A stretch of DNA of 64,000 bases. It comes from Dasypus novemcinctus. Taxonomy: Eukaryota; Chordata; Mammalia; Cingulata; Dasypodidae. A model generated the notes under the pieces. It worked only from the letters and a program-made list of their open reading frames with translations. It made no database searches and was not told where the DNA came from. Location: positions 64,992,544-65,056,543 of the forward strand of contig NC_080675.1 in NCBI RefSeq assembly GCF_030445035.2. Direction: 5' to 3'. Below are positions 61,001 through 64,000 of this stretch, piece by piece. The position numbers were made by a program, and so were the translations under genes. Position 1 is the stretch's first letter. Each line of letters begins with the position of its first letter.

Positions 61001-61436
61001 TGTAGTGGGTTGAATGGTGGTTCCCCCAAAGGTATATATGCCCAGAACCAGTGAATGTGACCTTTTATGGAAAGGAAGTCTTTGAAGATGCTAAGGATCT
61101 CTAGATGAAATCATCCAGGTTTAAAGTGGACTTAAATCAAATGACAAGTGTTCTTAGAAGAAAATAACACACAGAGAATTTGATGTGAACAGTTGAAGGC
61201 AGAGATTGAAGTGAGGTGTCTATAAGCCAAGGAAAACCAATAATTGTCACCAGCCACCAGAAGCTGTGAGAATGGCATGGAATGGATTCCTCTTCAGAGC
61301 CTCCAGATGGAACTAACTCCAGTTAACACCTTGATTTCAGACTTCTGGTTCCCAGAACTGTGAGAGAATACATTTTTGCTGTTTTAAGCCACCTGGTTCA
61401 TGATCATATATTATGGCAGCCATAGAAACTGATACA
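61001..61436 (+). mobile_element. MLT1-type MaLR solo LTR, sense
   Basis: Starts TGTAGTGGGTTGAATGGTGG and ends AACTGATACA, with a perfect 5-bp target duplication CATGG (60996-61000 and 61437-61441). Inside are MLT1 blocks such as GAACCAGTGAATGTGACC, AAGCTGTGAGAATGGCATGG, AGAACTGTGAGAGAATACAT and TGTTTTAAGCCACCTGGTTC. Its 436-bp length suits a complete LTR. Confidence 0.88.
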
Positions 61437-61441
61437 CATGG

Positions 61442-62748
61442 ATGTGAAGAAATTACAAGAACTTTTTATTTATTGTATATCAAATTATAGGGTTATCCTA
61501 AAGGTTCAACCTAAAATGTATTGCAAGATAATTAAACCTCCTAATGGCAAAATAATTAGTCTTCTTAGGGGACAGCCACCCACTGCTTATCAATGTTTCT
61601 ATTGATTCCTTATTGACTCTGGTCTAGACTTTTGAATTTAGTCATCACTCAACTCTTTATTTGAATGATACTTCCTTCTGGTACTACTTTATTCACTGCA
61701 TTTATTCCCTGTCTTCTCTCAATACATATTTCCTCATTATAGTATTTTCATTAGTTTATCTTTTATAGTCACATTTGTGCTCAGAGTCAAGTAAATAGAA
61801 ATTGTGAGACATCCCTAAAGGTGTTCACTGCATCAGGGATTATGATTCTTCAGAGAGGGCAAGGTTGATAATATAAGTGAGGAAACAATTGATCATGCTT
61901 TGGAATCAAAATTGCATATACTTGGCAAAGGAACCAATTCTGTCCTTTAGATTAGACATGGTAATTTAAGCACCAAGGTAATAATCTGTATGCTTAACTA
62001 GACTGGAAACTTATTGGCTTAATTCCAAATATCTCAAGATTATAATTTATATCGGATACATACATATATGTAAGTGCATACATATGTTTTTGCATTTCCT
62101 TAGCTGAATGAATAAAACAAAATATGAATATCTGCTGTTTTCATTCATTGGGAATAATGAGATGAATATTCCTTCTTACCACTGAGGAGCTACTTGGGTA
62201 GGGAAGACAGTAAAGAAAAGACATAATTGCAAACTAGTTTACTCAAGAAATAGTTGATATGTATTTTCTATGTACAAGTCATACTAAACTCTGTATATGT
62301 AATGGTAAACCTGGGGTGTAGTGCTTCTGCCATTATTGGGCTTATGCAGTGATCTTGTATGATATATGCAATGAGAGAAATATGCAAAAATCTTGAAAAT
62401 AGCACAAAAGAAAGCTACCTAGAAAAAATGTTTAAGGAGGTCTTCATAAAAGCATCTTATGTCATTGTGTCATGGAGATTATTCAGGAAGATGGACTAGC
62501 ATATGCAATGAGTTAGGGTTCTTGACCCTTGGGAAACTCCAAGTGGGAAAACTACTGGAGAGCAGACAGATAATGAACGGTGAGAAAGTAATAAAGAGGC
62601 AGGAAAATTGACAAAAGAAGAGGTAGGGTCCTTATCATGTTTATATGATATGCTAAAAATTAGATTTATAATCTTTATGGAATGTTATAGAAGTCCTTTC
62701 TGTATAATTAAGTTTACTTTGAAAAACAATGACAACGTAAAAGGCAGC
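61442..62748. other. Intron 1, nothing recognised
   Basis: No exon or nameable repeat is visible. Confidence 0.45.
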
Positions 62749-63199
62749 TGTTTTAGTTTGCTAGACACCGGAAATGTAATATACTGGAAATGGCTTGGTT
62801 TTAACAATGGGGATTAATTAATTTAGGAGCTTGCAGTTCTGAGGCCACGAAAGAGTCCAAAGCAAGGCATCATCAGGTGAAGCGTTCTCCTGGAAGACTC
62901 CCACTGCTGGTGATCCTGGACTTCTCTGTCACATGGCAAGGCACATGGTGGCACGTGCTGGTCTCTCCCTTCTCTTCCAGGTTCCATTCCTTCCAGCTTT
63001 TGACTTAAGCTCTTGTGGTTTTCACTGTTTCTCCTTATTCATCCTATTTATAAAGGACTCTAGTAAGAGGATTAAGACCCACCCCAACTAATGCAACCTG
63101 ATCAAAAGCTCCCACCTATCATAGCTTCACACCTGCAGGGGTGGATTAGCTGTAAGGGTATGATTTTTCTGGGACCCATAAAAGCCTCAAACTACCAAA
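62749..63199 (-). mobile_element. Solo LTR, MaLR-like family, antisense
   Basis: Starts TGTTTTAGTTTGCTAGACACC and ends GCCTCAAACTACCAAA, the complements of the family 3' and 5' ends. It contains TTTATAAAGGACTCTAGTAAG, the complement of the family TTTATAAG motif. GCAGC (62744-62748) and GCAGA (63200-63204) are a near-perfect 5-bp target duplication. It closely parallels the copy at 9885-10394. Confidence 0.78.
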
Positions 63200-63204
63200 G
63201 CAGA

Positions 63205-64000
63205 AAATTGAAAGGTTAAAATTGGAGGAAGTGGGGGCAGTTAAGAAGCCATTGCAGTAAACCTGATGAGAAATAATAGGGGCATGAATAGAGATAATTA
63301 TGTCAATGTTAATCAAGGGAGGACTTGCTGAATGACAATTAGAAGAAAGAGCCTGTAGAAGTTGGAAATTGGATATGCACAGTTATAGAGTAGAAGTGAT
63401 TCTCAGATAACTGACTTGTGTGGATTTCATTTCCCTATATGTAGAATACTGAAGAAGGGGACTATTTGGGTGTGAGCTATGGTGTGAGGAAGAATGATGG
63501 GGAAGTATAAACTTAATGTTTTGAACATTTGTCTTAAATGTTCAAAGACTCTCCAAGTCAAGTGAACCTACTTAGTTTATAGGTAGACCTACAGTTTTGG
63601 AAATTTAAGGAAAGGCTGACTTAGAGCTACACAGTGACTTGAGAGTTTTCATTCTTTCAGGCCAATATTTGTCACCATTCATCTCTGCGAAGTCCTGTGC
63701 CGAAAGCCAGCGATTCAGTAATCAATAGAACATGGCCTCTTAAGGAGCTTAGAATGGAAGAGTAAATAGTGGATATTTGGCATTTGGAAGACAAACATGT
63801 CTAGATATATGAGATTGTCCAGACAGAGTGAACAAGAAGATAAGAAAGCCAAGCATGGAGTTTTAGGGCATATTAACTTTTGATGGATAGAGGAAGAAAG
63901 AGGTCCTTGAAGAGAATGGGAAGCAGCAGTCTGAGTAGTAAAAGTTGAATCAGGAAAGTTAGAAAAAATGGAAGGGTATACAATGTGAAATATCATAAAG
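63205..64000. other. Intron 1, nothing recognised
   Basis: No exon or nameable repeat is visible to the window end. Confidence 0.45.

Larger units (their letters stand above)
24749..64000 (+). other. MDGA2: MDGA2 intron 1 (5' part, at least 39,252 bp)
   Basis: Begins with the GTGAGT donor at 24749. I looked for the Ig1-coding exon 2, expected to start mid-codon and read APPTV..., and for other exon-like conserved frames, and found none. The rest of the window is therefore assigned to intron 1. MDGA2 is known for very large introns. The intron's contents are listed separately. Confidence 0.8.

Overview
The window is mammalian genomic DNA, almost certainly from an armadillo (Dasypus, Xenarthra). 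The main evidence is four copies of a tRNA-derived SINE with the head, A-box/B-box and A-rich tail of the armadillo DAS family, each bounded by a clean target-site duplication. It also carries L1, MaLR-type LTR and ERVL remnants, plus the old mammalian repeats MIR, L2 and hAT-Charlie. There are no prokaryotic features, and most long open frames are repeats or GC-rich shadows.

The only protein-coding gene I can support is the first exon of MDGA2 (MAM domain-containing GPI anchor 2) on the + strand. It lies in a CpG island at about 22.87-25.16 kb. The 24-codon signal-peptide exon (24676-24748) ends at a consensus GTGAGT donor. No second exon is visible, so intron 1 fills the remaining 39 kb. 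An uninterrupted in-frame ATG 70 codons upstream could give a longer N-terminus. A near-perfect RFX X-box next to an inverted CCAAT box lies about 460-660 bp upstream of the two start codons.

Layout: 1-6.2 kb holds antisense L1-derived elements, two of which keep ORF1-like sequence but lack the endonuclease/RT part of ORF2. 6.2-22.8 kb is intergenic, with several LTRs (one ERV1-like), old L1 pieces, an MLT1 LTR, one SINE, MIR and probable L2 tail sequence. 22.8-25.2 kb is the MDGA2 promoter/exon 1 island. 25.2-34.5 kb is intron sequence with almost no young transposons. 34.5-64 kb is intron with dense, nested retroelements: L1 3' ends, a decayed antisense ERVL internal region, a long L2, a complete LTR-internal-LTR MaLR-like provirus with matching 5-bp target duplications, a SINE cluster at 50.9-56.4 kb, and further solo LTRs and MIRs.

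I see no undescribed multi-gene system. The most useful observations are the possible MDGA2 N-terminal extension and promoter motifs, the EN/RT-deleted L1 pair, and the intact MaLR-like provirus with its internal minisatellite. Repeat names come from recalled consensus features, not from a database search, and boundaries without a stated target-site duplication are approximate.
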